The notes under the pieces were generated by a model that saw only the letters and a list, made by a program, of their open reading frames with translations, made no database searches and was not told the origin of the DNA. From positions 248,001 to 312,000 of the forward strand of contig NZ_JAKYXC010000003.1 of the NCBI RefSeq assembly GCF_022538185.1: DNA of 64,000 nt, in the 5' to 3' direction. The position numbers and the translations under genes were made by a program. Below, one piece after another: positions 44,167 through 53,119 of the stretch. The first letter of the stretch is position 1; each line of letters begins with the position of its first letter. This DNA comes from Microbacterium sp. CFH 31415 (lineage in GTDB: Bacteria; Actinomycetota; Actinomycetes; Actinomycetales; Microbacteriaceae).

Positions 44167-44193
44167 AAAATGCGGCCAAAATGCGGCCAAAAA
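44167..44193. repeat. Candidate integrase arm-type sites, right end
   Basis: The 11-bp unit ATGCGGCCAAA is repeated twice in tandem between the integrase stop and the tRNA, about 60 bp from the att core. Related copies occur at 23341-23361 and 23408-23418 near the other end. Confidence 0.55.
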
Positions 44194-44251
44194 CGTGATC
44201 TCGGCGGTCTGACTGAAAGAGGAATACCTGGTCAGATACAAAAAAAGACTG

Positions 44252-44323
44252 TGCCCCTGGAGGGACTCGAACCCCCAACCGTTTCCTTAGGACGGAACTG
44301 CTCTTCCATTGAGCTACAGAGGC
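44252..44323 (-). tRNA. tRNA-Arg (CCT)
   Basis: The reverse strand folds as a complete tRNA: acceptor GCCTCTG with CAGGGGC, D arm GCTC/GAGC, and an anticodon loop GTCCTAA with anticodon CCT. The T arm is GGGGG-TTCGAGT-CCCTC. CCA is not encoded. It reads AGG codons. Its 3' end (44254-44272) is the island's attachment site and remains intact after integration. Confidence 0.95.
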
Positions 44324-44382
44324 TGGCCCCGAAAGTCTACCCTCGACGCCGGCACCGCCCGGGAAGCGGTAGCGTCGCTGCG

Positions 44383-45192
44383 GTGAGAGCATCCAGGGCC
44401 GCGGCATCCGCTCTCTTCGTTGTCATCGCGACCACAGCGCTCGCCGGCTGCACGACGAATCCGCCGACCGAGATCACGCTGCCTCCGGCCGGTGCAGCGC
44501 CCGACTATCAGCTCGGCGGGGCCTACCCTCCGCCGGCCGACGTCGGGATCGTCGTCCGTGACCGCGCCGAGCCTCCCGCCGACGACGTGTACTCGATCTG
44601 CTACGTCAATGCGTTCCAGACCCAGCCGGCCGAGCTCGCCGACTGGCCCGACGAGCTGCTCCTGAAAGACGCCGAGGGCGACATCGTCTTCGACCCGGCG
44701 TGGCCCGACGAGGCGCTGCTGGATGCGGCATCCGATCGCAACCGCAAAGCGATCGCCGAGGTCGTGCGTCCGTGGATCGAGCGATGCGCGGCCGCGGGCT
44801 ACGACGCAGTCGAGTTCGACAACCTCGACACCTACGCCCGCAGCGATGGCGCGCTCACGTTCGACGACAATCTCGCGCTCGCCGAAGTGCTCGTCGCGAT
44901 CGCGCACGACGCGGGCCTCGCCGCCGGCCAGAAGAACGCCGCCGAGCACGCGGCCGCACTGCGCAACGGGGCGGGCTTCGACTTCGCGATCGCCGAGGAA
45001 TGCGCCGCCTTCGACGAGTGCGACGCCTACACCGACGTCTATGGCGACCTCGTGATCGCCGTCGAGTACTCCGGCGTGGGCGAGTTCCGCGCAGCGTGCG
45101 AAGACGAGCGGATGCCTCCCTCCACGGTGCTGCGTGACCGCGAACTCGTCGCGCCCGGGGAGCCGGGGTACGTGTTCGAGCTCTGCCCCTGA
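44383..45192 (+). CDS. GH114-like (endo-alpha-1,4-polygalactosaminidase family) lipoprotein
   Basis: The 269-residue protein begins at a GTG and has a lipoprotein signal (VRASRAAASALFVVIATT, lipobox LAGC). The mature part fits the GH114 TIM-barrel family: YSICYVNAFQTQPAELADW, GYDAVEFDNLDTYARSDG, and a region around AGQKNAAEHAAALRNG. The family cleaves polygalactosamine-type polymers, and the real substrate here is unknown. It is anchored on the outer face of the membrane. It is the first core gene to the right of the tRNA and is convergent with the HesB-like gene. Confidence 0.85.
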   Translation: MRASRAAASALFVVIATTALAGCTTNPPTEITLPPAGAAPDYQLGGAYPPPADVGIVVRDRAEPPADDVYSICYVNAFQTQPAELADWPDELLLKDAEGDIVFDPAWPDEALLDAASDRNRKAIAEVVRPWIERCAAAGYDAVEFDNLDTYARSDGALTFDDNLALAEVLVAIAHDAGLAAGQKNAAEHAAALRNGAGFDFAIAEECAAFDECDAYTDVYGDLVIAVEYSGVGEFRAACEDERMPPSTVLRDRELVAPGEPGYVFELCP

Positions 45193-45208
45193 CGCCGGGA
45201 AACGGCAG

Positions 45209-45236
45209 CGGCCCCGACGCCGAAGCGCCGGGGCCG
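45209..45236. terminator. Bidirectional hairpin terminator
   Basis: The 12-bp stem CGGCCCCGACGC (45209-45220) with 45225-45236 has a CGAA loop and a single mismatch. It lies between the convergent GH114-like and HesB-like genes. Confidence 0.7.
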
Positions 45237-45255
45237 CCGAAAAGCCGAGAGGAAC

Positions 45256-45537
45256 TCAGTCCTGGAGGCCGAGCGCGAAGCGCACCGAGCCGTCCTCTGA
45301 CAGTTCGGCATCGAGCACGCGGTCGTCGAGCGCCGTGGCGGCGGTCTCGTCGAGGAACACTCGCGCGCCGTCGGTGACGACCACCGTGTCGAGCGGCTGC
45401 GGGTCGCCCGCGACGCTCAGCTCGAAACCGGTGTCGTTGCCCGCGTCGCGGATGCGCACGCCTCCGTCTTCTACCTGCGGAACCCGCGCGACGATCTGCT
45501 TGACGGCCTCAGCGGCTGTCTGGGTCATCGTGAGCAT
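45256..45537 (-). CDS. HesB/IscA-like protein without cysteines
   Basis: The 93-residue protein resembles HesB/IscA iron-sulphur carrier folds (TQTAAEAVKQIV, then GGVRIRDAG, and ARVFLDETAATALDDRVLD). It contains no cysteine at all, although IscA proteins bind clusters through three. It may therefore be a fold relative with another role. The ATG at 45537 has a GGAAGGA site 8 bp upstream. It is divergent from pntA across a 321-bp gap, which holds a small hairpin (45807-45824) but no gene that I can support. Confidence 0.8.
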   Translation of the reverse strand: MLTMTQTAAEAVKQIVARVPQVEDGGVRIRDAGNDTGFELSVAGDPQPLDTVVVTDGARVFLDETAATALDDRVLDAELSEDGSVRFALGLQD

Positions 45538-45858
45538 GACGTTCTTCCTTCCGTAGCGGACTGCGGACCGGCCACGATTCCGAGAATCGGCGCGAGGGGC
45601 AAGGTGAGAGCGGCATTTGGAGGGGAATGCCAGGTTCGGGATGCTGCGCGGTCGGGGTTCGCGAGGGCGCGAGGGGTTTCGATGCGGCGCTTCGCGCCTA
45701 CGCAACCGGCGGAGGGGAGGAGTCCGCGGCGGGGCATCCCGGTTTCGCGATCCGCAAAGATCCGCAATTCTTGCCGCGGCGCGGGGTGAAATGCGAGGCT
45801 GATCGTCCCTGGCCTCTGCCAGGGTGGACGCGAACCAGCACCTGATCCAGAGGAACGC

Positions 45859-47406
45859 ATGACCCGCATCGGCATCGTCGCCGAGGCCCCCGGTGAGAAC
45901 CGGGTGGCCGCGACTCCCACCACCGTCCCCAAGCTCATCGCGCTCGGCTACGACGTCGTCGTCGAATCCGGCGCGGGCGCGGCATCCTCGTTCCCCGACG
46001 CGGCCTACCAAGAGGCCGGGGCATCCGTCGTCGACGGCGCCGAAGCCTGGGCGAGCCCGATCATCCTCAAAGTCAACGCGCCGACGCCCGGCGAGATCGA
46101 CCGCCTCGCCGACGGAGCGACTCTCGTCGCGACCCTGAGCCCGGCGCTGCGTCCCGATCTTGTCGAGGCGCTGGCCACGCGCAGCATCACGGCGATCGCG
46201 CTCGACGCCGTGCCGCGCATCTCGCGCGCGCAGTCGATGGACGTGCTCAGCTCGATGGCCAACATCTCCGGCTACCGCGCCGTGGTCGAGGCGGCGCACG
46301 AGTTCGGCCGGTTCTTCACCGGACAGGTCACGGCGGCCGGCAAGGTCCCCCCGGCGAAGGTGCTCGTCGCAGGCGCCGGCGTCGCCGGTCTCGCGGCGAT
46401 CGGCGCGGCGTCGAGCCTCGGCGCGATCGTGCGGGCGACCGACCCGCGCCCCGAGGTCGCCGACCAGGTCGCGTCGATCGGCGGCGAGTACCTCGAGGTC
46501 GTCGTGCCCGACGAGCAGAAGGAGGTCTCGTCCGACGGCTACGCCAAGGCCACCAGCGAGGCCTACAACCGTCGCGCCGCCGAGCTGTACTCCGAGCAGG
46601 CCGCCGACGTCGACATCATCATCACCACGGCGCTCATCCCGGGCCGCGCGGCGCCGCGCCTCATCACGGCCGCCGACGTCGCGAGCATGCGTCCGGGCAG
46701 CGTCATCGTCGATATGGCGGCCGGCCAGGGCGGCAACGTCGAGGGTTCGGTCGCGGGGGAGCGGGTCGTCACCGACAACGGCGTCATCATCCTCGGCTAC
46801 ACCGACCTTCCGGGGCGCCTGCCGCAGCAGGCATCCCAGCTCTTCGCCACCAACCTGGTCAACCTGCTCAAGCTGCTCACCCCCGGCAAGGACGGCGAGC
46901 TCACCCTCGACTTCGACGACGTCGTGCAGCGTACGGTCACGGTCGTGCAGGACGGCGCGGTCACGTGGCCGCCGCCGCCTGTGCAGGTCTCGGCGGCGCC
47001 CGCGAAGGCCGCAGCTGCACCGCCCGCACCGGTCCCAGAGAAGAAGACCATGTCGCGCGGCACGAAGACGGGCCTGGTCGTTGCCGGCATTGCCGCGCTC
47101 TTCGCGATCTGCGCGTTCGCGCCACCACCGCTGCCACAGCATTTCCTCGTGCTGACGCTCGCGGTCGTGGTCGGCTTCTACGTCATCGGCCACGTCGCCC
47201 ACGCGCTGCACACGCCCCTCATGAGCGTGACGAACGCGATCTCGGGCATCATCGTCGTCGGCGCCATGGTGCAGATCACCGCGCCCGACCTGACGGTGCA
47301 GATCCTGGCCGCGGTCGCCGTGCTGGTGGCATCCATCAACATCTTCGGCGGCTTCGCCGTCACGCGCCGCATGCTCGCGATGTTCCAGAAGGGTGAGACC
47401 CGATGA
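45859..47406 (+). CDS. pntA: NAD(P) transhydrogenase subunit alpha
   Basis: The 515-residue membrane protein joins the soluble NAD(H)-binding domain to C-terminal helices. Together with PntB it uses the proton gradient to transfer hydride from NADH to NADP+. The N-terminus [20 protein letters not shown] is typical. The nucleotide fold shows [18 protein letters not shown], and the domain ends with [20 protein letters not shown] Pro/Ala linker (about 375-395) leads to the membrane helices. Its stop overlaps the pntB start (ATGA). Confidence 0.95.
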   Translation: MTRIGIVAEAPGENRVAATPTTVPKLIALGYDVVVESGAGAASSFPDAAYQEAGASVVDGAEAWASPIILKVNAPTPGEIDRLADGATLVATLSPALRPDLVEALATRSITAIALDAVPRISRAQSMDVLSSMANISGYRAVVEAAHEFGRFFTGQVTAAGKVPPAKVLVAGAGVAGLAAIGAASSLGAIVRATDPRPEVADQVASIGGEYLEVVVPDEQKEVSSDGYAKATSEAYNRRAAELYSEQAADVDIIITTALIPGRAAPRLITAADVASMRPGSVIVDMAAGQGGNVEGSVAGERVVTDNGVIILGYTDLPGRLPQQASQLFATNLVNLLKLLTPGKDGELTLDFDDVVQRTVTVVQDGAVTWPPPPVQVSAAPAKAAAAPPAPVPEKKTMSRGTKTGLVVAGIAALFAICAFAPPPLPQHFLVLTLAVVVGFYVIGHVAHALHTPLMSVTNAISGIIVVGAMVQITAPDLTVQILAAVAVLVASINIFGGFAVTRRMLAMFQKGETR

Positions 47407-48827
47407 TCGCCGTCGCAGGTCAGGTGGCCGGAGCGGCCTACATCGTCGCCGCACTCCTCTTCATCCTGAGCCTCGCCGGACTCAGCAAGCACGAGACCAG
47501 CCGCCGCGGCGTCACCTACGGCATCGTCGGCATGACGATCGCGCTGCTCGCGACGGTGTGGCTGGTCGCCGCAGACGCGTGGGCAGACCCGGCGGCGACC
47601 CTCGGACTCGTGCTGCTGGTCGCGGCTGTTCTCATCGGCGGCGCGATCGGTCTGTGGCGCGCACGCATCGTCGAGATGACCGGGATGCCGGAGCTCATCG
47701 CCCTGCTGCACTCCTTCGTCGGTCTGGCCGCCGTGCTCGTCGGCTGGAACGGCGCGCTGTACGACACCGGCCTGGAGGGGGCGCTCGCCGACATCCACCA
47801 CGCCGAGGTCTTCATCGGTGTCTTCATCGGCGGTGTGACCTTCACCGGATCGATCGTCGCGTTCCTCAAGCTGTCGGCGCGCATCTCGTCGAAGCCGCTC
47901 ATGCTGCCGGGCAAGAACGCGCTCAACCTCGGCGCGCTCGCGCTCTTCCTCGTGCTGACGGTCTGGTACGTCATCACCCCCGAGCTGTGGCTGCTCGTCG
48001 CGGTCACGGCGCTCGCCCTCGCACTCGGCTGGCACCTCGTCGCCTCGATCGGCGGCGGCGACATGCCCGTCGTCGTCTCGATGCTCAACAGCTACTCGGG
48101 CTGGGCGGCCGCAGCCGCGGGCTTCCTGCTCAACAACGATCTGCTCATCGTGACCGGCGCGCTCGTCGGCTCGTCGGGTGCGTACCTGAGCTACATCATG
48201 TGCAAGGCCATGAACCGCTCGTTCCTCTCGGTCATCGCGGGCGGCTTCGGAATCGAGGCGCCGAGCGGTCCTGAGACGGAGTACGGCGATCACCGCGAGA
48301 TCGACGCCGAGAGCGCGGCCGACATGCTGACCAGCGCATCGTCGGTCGTCATCACCCCCGGCTACGGCATGGCCGTCGCACAGGCGCAGCACGGGGTCGC
48401 CGACCTCGTGCAGCGACTGCGCGACCGGGGGATCGACGTGCGATTCGGCATCCACCCCGTCGCCGGACGCCTGCCGGGACACATGAACGTCCTCCTGGCC
48501 GAGGCGAAGGTGCCCTACGACATCGTGCTCGAGATGGACGAGATCAACGACGACCTCTCGCGCACCGACGTCGTGCTCGTCATCGGCGCGAACGACACCG
48601 TCAACCCCGCCGCGGCCGAAGACCCGGGCAGCCCGATCGCCGGCATGCCGGTGCTGCGCGTGTGGGAGGCGTCGAACGTGATCGTGTTCAAGCGCTCCAT
48701 GGCGTCGGGATACGCGGGCGTGCAGAACCCGCTGTTCTACCGCGAGAACGCGCAGATGCTGTTCGGCGACGCGAAAGACAAGGTCGACGAGATCCTCGGG
48801 CTGCTTTCACGCGCGCCCGCGTCATGA
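47403..48827 (+). CDS. pntB: NAD(P) transhydrogenase subunit beta
   Basis: The 474-residue subunit has many membrane helices in the first ~270 residues and a C-terminal NADP(H)-binding domain. The latter shows [35 protein letters not shown] and [22 protein letters not shown]. These are hallmark PntB motifs. It overlaps pntA by 4 bp, so the two are made in equal amounts. The pair supplies NADPH. Confidence 0.96.
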   Translation: MIAVAGQVAGAAYIVAALLFILSLAGLSKHETSRRGVTYGIVGMTIALLATVWLVAADAWADPAATLGLVLLVAAVLIGGAIGLWRARIVEMTGMPELIALLHSFVGLAAVLVGWNGALYDTGLEGALADIHHAEVFIGVFIGGVTFTGSIVAFLKLSARISSKPLMLPGKNALNLGALALFLVLTVWYVITPELWLLVAVTALALALGWHLVASIGGGDMPVVVSMLNSYSGWAAAAAGFLLNNDLLIVTGALVGSSGAYLSYIMCKAMNRSFLSVIAGGFGIEAPSGPETEYGDHREIDAESAADMLTSASSVVITPGYGMAVAQAQHGVADLVQRLRDRGIDVRFGIHPVAGRLPGHMNVLLAEAKVPYDIVLEMDEINDDLSRTDVVLVIGANDTVNPAAAEDPGSPIAGMPVLRVWEASNVIVFKRSMASGYAGVQNPLFYRENAQMLFGDAKDKVDEILGLLSRAPAS

Positions 48828-48847
48828 CGTCCGCGAGGCGGCGTGCG

Positions 48848-49204
48848 TCAGTGCGCCGCCTCGTAGGCTTCGAGAACGGATGCCGGCACCCGGCCCCGCT
48901 CCGACACCTGGTGGCCGTTCTTCTTGGCCCACTCGCGGATGGCGCCGTAGTCCTGCTGGCCGGTGCGGCGCCGCTTGCGCGCGGTGCCTCCGCCGCTGCC
49001 AGCGCCGCCGCGCGATGAGCCGACGCTGCGTCCGGCGGCGACGTAGGGGGCGAGCGCGTCGCGGAGCGCCGCGGCGTTGCCTTCGGTGAGGTCGATCTCG
49101 TAGGCGACCCCGTCGAGAGAGAACAGGACGGTCTCACCCTCTCCGACTTCGAGGACGGACCCGTCGAGATCGTCGACGAGCTGATGCACAATTCTGCGAG
49201 CCAT
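48848..49204 (-). CDS. lsr2: Lsr2 nucleoid-associated protein
   Basis: The 118-residue protein starts MARRIVHQLVDDLDGSVLEV, the standard Lsr2 opening, and ends with the DNA-binding domain (REWAKKNGHQVSERGRVPASV). The RGR triplet inserts into the minor groove of AT-rich DNA. Lsr2 bridges DNA and silences horizontally acquired, AT-rich genes in actinobacteria. The ATG at 49204 matches other family members. It lies about 4.6 kb from the lower-GC island, a likely type of target. It is convergent with pntB. Confidence 0.95.
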   Translation of the reverse strand: MARRIVHQLVDDLDGSVLEVGEGETVLFSLDGVAYEIDLTEGNAAALRDALAPYVAAGRSVGSSRGGAGSGGGTARKRRRTGQQDYGAIREWAKKNGHQVSERGRVPASVLEAYEAAH

Positions 49205-49345
49205 GAAGGGCACATTACGCGCGTTCAATCCCTCTTCGCACGCGAATTGTGAAGCTGGGGAAATCGGATACCCTGCGCAATTCGGTCCGATTAGTCCGAC
49301 TCGGCGCGAATTCCGCCCGAACCTCCGAGTTTCCCGGGCTCTGCG

Positions 49346-50227
49346 CTAGGGCAGAAGGCCGGCGCGGCGGGCCTTGGCCACCGCGGCGTGGCGGGTCGAG
49401 GCATCCAATTTCGCCATCGCCGACTGAAGATACGACTTGACCGTTCCCTCGCGCAGGGAAAGGGTCGCGGCGATCTCGGAATTCGTCGCCCCGAGAGCAC
49501 AGCACGCGAGCACGTCGATTTCGCGCGGCGAAAGGCGCACGTCGAGTTCGAGCGTCGGCTCCTTTTCGGACTGCGACAATGCCGCCAGCCGCTTCTCGAG
49601 ACGCGCGAGCCGTTCGCGCAGCGACGCGTCTTCGACGACGGCCGCGATGCTGCGCAGTTCCGCGTAGGTCTGGCGCAGTTCTTCTCGGGCGGCAGGAGCG
49701 AGAGCGGATGCCTCGGCCGGCGCGGCCGGGGGAGCCAGAGCGAGCCGGCGGTCGACCTCTTCGCGGATGCGCAGCTCGCTGGAGAGCTCTTCGGCGACCG
49801 CGAACGCGGGACGCGCCGCGACATCGCCGACGGGGAAGGACGACCACGAGCCGCAGTAGATGACGCCGCGCGCCCGCGCGCCGACGAGCACCGGGATCGC
49901 GAACAGCGTCGAGATGCCCTCGCCCAGCACGGCGCGGTCGTAGTCGTGCGTGATGCTGCGCGACGAGCGGTAGTCGAGGGCAAGCCGGGGGCGCTTCTCG
50001 ACGAGGGCGCGTCCGCCGAGTCCGCGGGACGCCTGCACCACGAGTCCCTCGAGACTGCGCGTGCGAGCGCCGGCGATCGAGGTGACGTGGATCGCGTCGC
50101 CGCGTTCGAGGCCGCCGAAGGCGACGGGGAAATGGGTGCGCCGCACCAGGTCGTTCACCGCACGGGCGAGCAGCTGCGTGTCACCGTCGGTGCGGTTCGA
50201 CTTCTCGCCTGCGGGGGAGCCGCTCAC
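49346..50227 (-). CDS. GAF-LuxR type transcriptional regulator
   Basis: The protein, about 293 residues from the GTG at 50227, has an N-terminal GAF-like sensor domain and a C-terminal LuxR/FixJ helix-turn-helix. The HTH reads LSPREIDVLACCALGATNSEIAATL, then REGTVKSYLQSAMAKLDASTRH. A helical stretch (about 190-225) links them. It is divergent from DUF485-actP genes and probably regulates acetate uptake; similar arrangements are common in actinobacteria. An upstream start at 50368 is open but would leave almost no room for the divergent promoter. Confidence 0.82.
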   Translation of the reverse strand: MSGSPAGEKSNRTDGDTQLLARAVNDLVRRTHFPVAFGGLERGDAIHVTSIAGARTRSLEGLVVQASRGLGGRALVEKRPRLALDYRSSRSITHDYDRAVLGEGISTLFAIPVLVGARARGVIYCGSWSSFPVGDVAARPAFAVAEELSSELRIREEVDRRLALAPPAAPAEASALAPAAREELRQTYAELRSIAAVVEDASLRERLARLEKRLAALSQSEKEPTLELDVRLSPREIDVLACCALGATNSEIAATLSLREGTVKSYLQSAMAKLDASTRHAAVAKARRAGLLP

Positions 50228-50368
50228 GCGGTACCTACTTCCGGGGGTGACGGCGTCCTCGCCGCTTTTCGTAGCGTCGACCCTACCACCCGGGTTGAAC
50301 GCTCGTCCCGCCGCCCGGGACCCCCACCCGGCGCGAAGATGCGCCCGTTCATGAGGCAAGGAGGCCAC

Positions 50369-50722
50369 ATGTCCGATCCCCGGACAGACACCGCCCCACC
50401 CGGCGGAATCGACTACATCGAGGTCGAGGAGTCGCCCCGGTTCACAGAGCTCAAGCGCAAGCAGCGCGGCTTCGTGTTCCCGATGGCGGTCGCGTTCCTC
50501 GTCTGGTACTTCGCGTACGTGCTCCTCTCGTCGTTCGCGCCGGAGTTCATGGCGCAGCGCGTGTGGGGCGACATCACCGTGGGCCTGATCTTCGGCCTCG
50601 GCCAGTTCGTGACGACGTTCGCCATCACGATGACGTACGTCTGGTACGCCAACCGCAAGCTCGACCCCATCGCCGAGGAGATCCGCGAGGACCTCGAGGC
50701 ACGTCAGGAGGCCTCCGTATGA
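50369..50722 (+). CDS. DUF485 membrane protein
   Basis: The 117-residue protein has two membrane helices, about residues 36-58 and 69-92 (FVFPMAVAFLVWYFAYVLL; VGLIFGLGQFVTTFAITM). The DUF485 signature RKQRGFVFPMAV and the end YVWYANRKLDPIAEEIRE are clear. These proteins precede ActP-type acetate symporters and likely assist them. The ATG at 50369 has an AAGGAGG site. It overlaps actP by 4 bp. Confidence 0.92.
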   Translation: MSDPRTDTAPPGGIDYIEVEESPRFTELKRKQRGFVFPMAVAFLVWYFAYVLLSSFAPEFMAQRVWGDITVGLIFGLGQFVTTFAITMTYVWYANRKLDPIAEEIREDLEARQEASV

Positions 50723-52332
50723 ACGACGTCTTCGCTGCGATCTCGGCCGCCGTCGACACGGTCGAGAACAACCCCGTCCTGAACATCTCGATCTTCGGGG
50801 CGTTCGTGGCGGTGACCCTGTTCATCGTCATCCGCGCGAGCCGCAACAACAAGACGGCGGCCGACTACTACGCCGCCGGGCGCTCGTTCACCGGCCCGCA
50901 GAACGGCTTCGCCATCTCGGGCGACTATCTATCGGCGGCATCCTTCCTCGGCATCTGCGGTGCGATCGCGATCAACGGCTACGACGGCTTCCTGTACTCG
51001 ATCGGCTTCCTCGTCGCGTGGCTCGTCGCACTGCTGCTCGTGGCCGAGCTCATGCGCAACACGGGCAAGTTCACGATGGCCGACGTGCTCTCGTTCCGCC
51101 TGAAGGAGCGTCCGGTGCGCATGGCCGCGGCCATCACGACGCTGGCGGTGTGCTTCTTCTATCTGCTGGCGCAGATGGCCGGCGCGGGCGGTCTGGTCTC
51201 GCTGCTGCTCGGCATCACCGAGACGCTCGGGCAGTCGATCGTCGTCGCCGTGGTCGGCGTGCTGATGATCGTGTACGTGCTCATCGGCGGCATGAAGGGC
51301 ACGACGTGGGTGCAGATCGTGAAGGCGTTCCTGCTCATCGGCGGTGCGCTCGTCATGACGATCTGGGTGCTGGCGATCAACGGCTTCAGCCTGAACACGC
51401 TGCTCGAGAGCGCGGTGGCGGCGTCGCCGCAGGGTGAGGCGGTCCTCGGGCCGGGCCTGCAGTACGGCGCGAACCCGTGGGACTTCATCTCGCTGGCGAT
51501 CGCCCTGGTGCTCGGCACCGCGGGTCTGCCGCACGTGCTGATGCGCTTCTACACGGTGCCGACGGCCAAGGAGGCGCGTCGCTCAGTCGTGTGGGCGATC
51601 TGGCTGATCGGCCTCTTCTACCTGCTGACGCTCGTGCTCGGCTACGGAGCCGGCGCCATGGTCGGCCCGGAGGTCATCGCGGCGGCGCCGGGTGGCGTCA
51701 ACTCGGCTGCACCGCTCCTCGCGCTCGAACTCGGCGGGCCCCTTCTGCTCGGGTTCATCTCGGCGGTCGCGTTCGCGACGATCCTCGCGGTCGTCGCCGG
51801 ACTCACGATCACCGCCGCTGCATCGTTCGCGCACGACATCTACGCGAACGTCGTGAAGAAGGGCGACGTGCCGCCGGACGGTGAGGTCAAGGTCGCCCGT
51901 CGTACGGTCATCGTGATCGGCATCCTCGCAATCATCGGCGGCATCGGCGTGCAGGGACAGAACGTGGCGTTCCTCGTCGCCCTCGCCTTCGCGGTGGCGG
52001 CGTCGGCGAACCTGCCGACGATCCTGTACTCGCTCTTCTGGCGAAAGTTCACCACGCGCGGGGCGGTGTGGAGCATGTACGGCGGTCTGGCCGCCGCGAT
52101 CATCCTCATCTTCCTGTCGCCGGTGTTCTGGGGCACGGAGACGAGCGTGTTCAAGGTGGGCACGGCGATCTGGCCGCTCAACAACCCGGGCATCGTCTCG
52201 ATCCCGCTCGGGTTCTTCCTGGGCTGGCTCGGCTCGGTGACCTCCACCAGGGCGGAGGACCGGCGCAAGGCGGCCGAGATGGAGGTGCGGTCGCTCACCG
52301 GCTTCGGCGCCGAGAAGGCGACGCACCACTAG
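50719..52332 (+). CDS. actP: Cation/acetate symporter
   Basis: The 537-residue protein of the sodium:solute symporter family has about 13 membrane helices and starts after a short external tail. Diagnostic parts are DYYAAGRSFTGPQNGFAISGD, GYDGFLYSIGFL, and LVLGTAGLPHVLMRFYTVP. It takes up acetate or related short monocarboxylates with a cation. It is translationally coupled to the DUF485 gene and ends in a strong hairpin terminator, so the unit is a two-gene operon controlled by the divergent LuxR-type gene. Confidence 0.93.
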   Translation: MNDVFAAISAAVDTVENNPVLNISIFGAFVAVTLFIVIRASRNNKTAADYYAAGRSFTGPQNGFAISGDYLSAASFLGICGAIAINGYDGFLYSIGFLVAWLVALLLVAELMRNTGKFTMADVLSFRLKERPVRMAAAITTLAVCFFYLLAQMAGAGGLVSLLLGITETLGQSIVVAVVGVLMIVYVLIGGMKGTTWVQIVKAFLLIGGALVMTIWVLAINGFSLNTLLESAVAASPQGEAVLGPGLQYGANPWDFISLAIALVLGTAGLPHVLMRFYTVPTAKEARRSVVWAIWLIGLFYLLTLVLGYGAGAMVGPEVIAAAPGGVNSAAPLLALELGGPLLLGFISAVAFATILAVVAGLTITAAASFAHDIYANVVKKGDVPPDGEVKVARRTVIVIGILAIIGGIGVQGQNVAFLVALAFAVAASANLPTILYSLFWRKFTTRGAVWSMYGGLAAAIILIFLSPVFWGTETSVFKVGTAIWPLNNPGIVSIPLGFFLGWLGSVTSTRAEDRRKAAEMEVRSLTGFGAEKATHH

Positions 52333-52355
52333 CCGCGACTCAGCGCGGTGGATCG

Positions 52356-52387
52356 GCACGGCCCGGGCGGGAACGCCCGGGCCGTGC
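52356..52387 (+). terminator. Hairpin terminator after actP
   Basis: The 14-bp perfect stem GCACGGCCCGGGCG (52356-52369) with 52374-52387 has a GGAA tetraloop. Confidence 0.85.
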
Positions 52388-52456
52388 TTCGCGCGGACGG
52401 GGAAGGTCTGCGCGGATGCGCCGCGGGCGGCCTACACGCTCGCGGGGCGTTCGGGG

Positions 52457-53026
52457 CTACAAGGGTGAGGGGCGTTCGAACGCCGCCACGCCCGAGGGGC
52501 GTTCGAGGTCGATGAGGTACTTCTTCACGTCGGGCCGGCCGCCGTACTCGCCGAGCGAGCCGTCGGCCCGGACGACCCGGTGCACCGGCACCACGATCGA
52601 AAACGGCGTCGTCGCGCACGCGGTGCCCACGGCCCGCGCTGCGCGGGGGCTGCCCGCCGCGATCGCGACCTCGCCGTACCCGGCCGTCTCGCCGTAGGGG
52701 ATCTCGCGCACGGCCTCGAGCGCATCGCGCGTGAAGCCGCGCACCAGCCGCCAGTCGAGGTCGAGGTCGAACGACCGGCGATCGCCGTCGAAGTACTCAT
52801 CGAGCTGGGTGATCGCCGCATCGAGCAGGGCGCTCGCCGCGGCGTCCGCCCCGTCGTCATCGGGCACCGGCACAGCCCGGAGGGCGAGGGACACCCGCTC
52901 GAGCTCCGCGCCGAGCGGACCGTCGAAGGGGTGGAGCGTCACGATGCCCTCGTGGGTGGTGACGATGAGAACGTCGCCCACGGGGGAGGGATGGACGCGG
53001 AAGCGAGGCGAGTCCGGGGAGGTCAT
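52457..53026 (-). CDS. Alkyltransferase-like protein (MGMT/Ogt family) lacking the active cysteine
   Basis: The 189-residue protein has the MGMT fold: IPYGETAGYGEVAIAAGSP (Tyr and helix-turn-helix), RAVGTACATTPFSIVVP and YGGRPDVKKYLIDLE. The active-site motif that should read PCHRV reads PVHRV (V148). It therefore cannot act by the normal suicide alkyl transfer to that cysteine. In alkyltransferase-like proteins the cysteine is usually replaced by tryptophan, and they flag alkylated guanine for nucleotide excision repair. A valine is unusual. A nearby C137 is not at the catalytic place. Confidence 0.88.
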   Translation of the reverse strand: MTSPDSPRFRVHPSPVGDVLIVTTHEGIVTLHPFDGPLGAELERVSLALRAVPVPDDDGADAAASALLDAAITQLDEYFDGDRRSFDLDLDWRLVRGFTRDALEAVREIPYGETAGYGEVAIAAGSPRAARAVGTACATTPFSIVVPVHRVVRADGSLGEYGGRPDVKKYLIDLERPSGVAAFERPSPL

Positions 53027-53119
53027 GGGACCATCCTGGCCCCGACCCTTCCCACTCCACCTTTACGAGCGCCGGCTGTGTACGCCCGGCCCAGAAGCGA
53101 ACGTGGGGAGGAAGGGCTG

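Larger units (their letters stand above)
23210..44272. mobile_element. Integrative mobilizable element / defence island in tRNA-Arg(CCT)
   Basis: The 19-bp sequence CCCCTGGAGGGACTCGAAC occurs at 23210-23228 and inside the 3' part of the tRNA-Arg gene at 44254-44272. The tRNA 3' end points into the island. A tyrosine recombinase gene (42902) is next to the tRNA, and related short repeats lie near both ends. The element holds a MobF-type relaxase but no visible type IV secretion genes, so it would need a helper for transfer. Much of it is less GC-rich than its surroundings. Nearly all other genes are nuclease-, methyltransferase- or defence-like. Confidence 0.88.

Noticed and set aside
44167..44193. 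Short repeats as a CRISPR fragment
   Set aside because: The 11-bp units have no spacers and no cas genes are in the window. The position fits integrase sites.
43672..44382. A long frame joining integrase-region sequence to the GH114-like protein
   Set aside because: The frame crosses the tRNA gene. The lipoprotein signal begins at the GTG at 44383, which is the real start.
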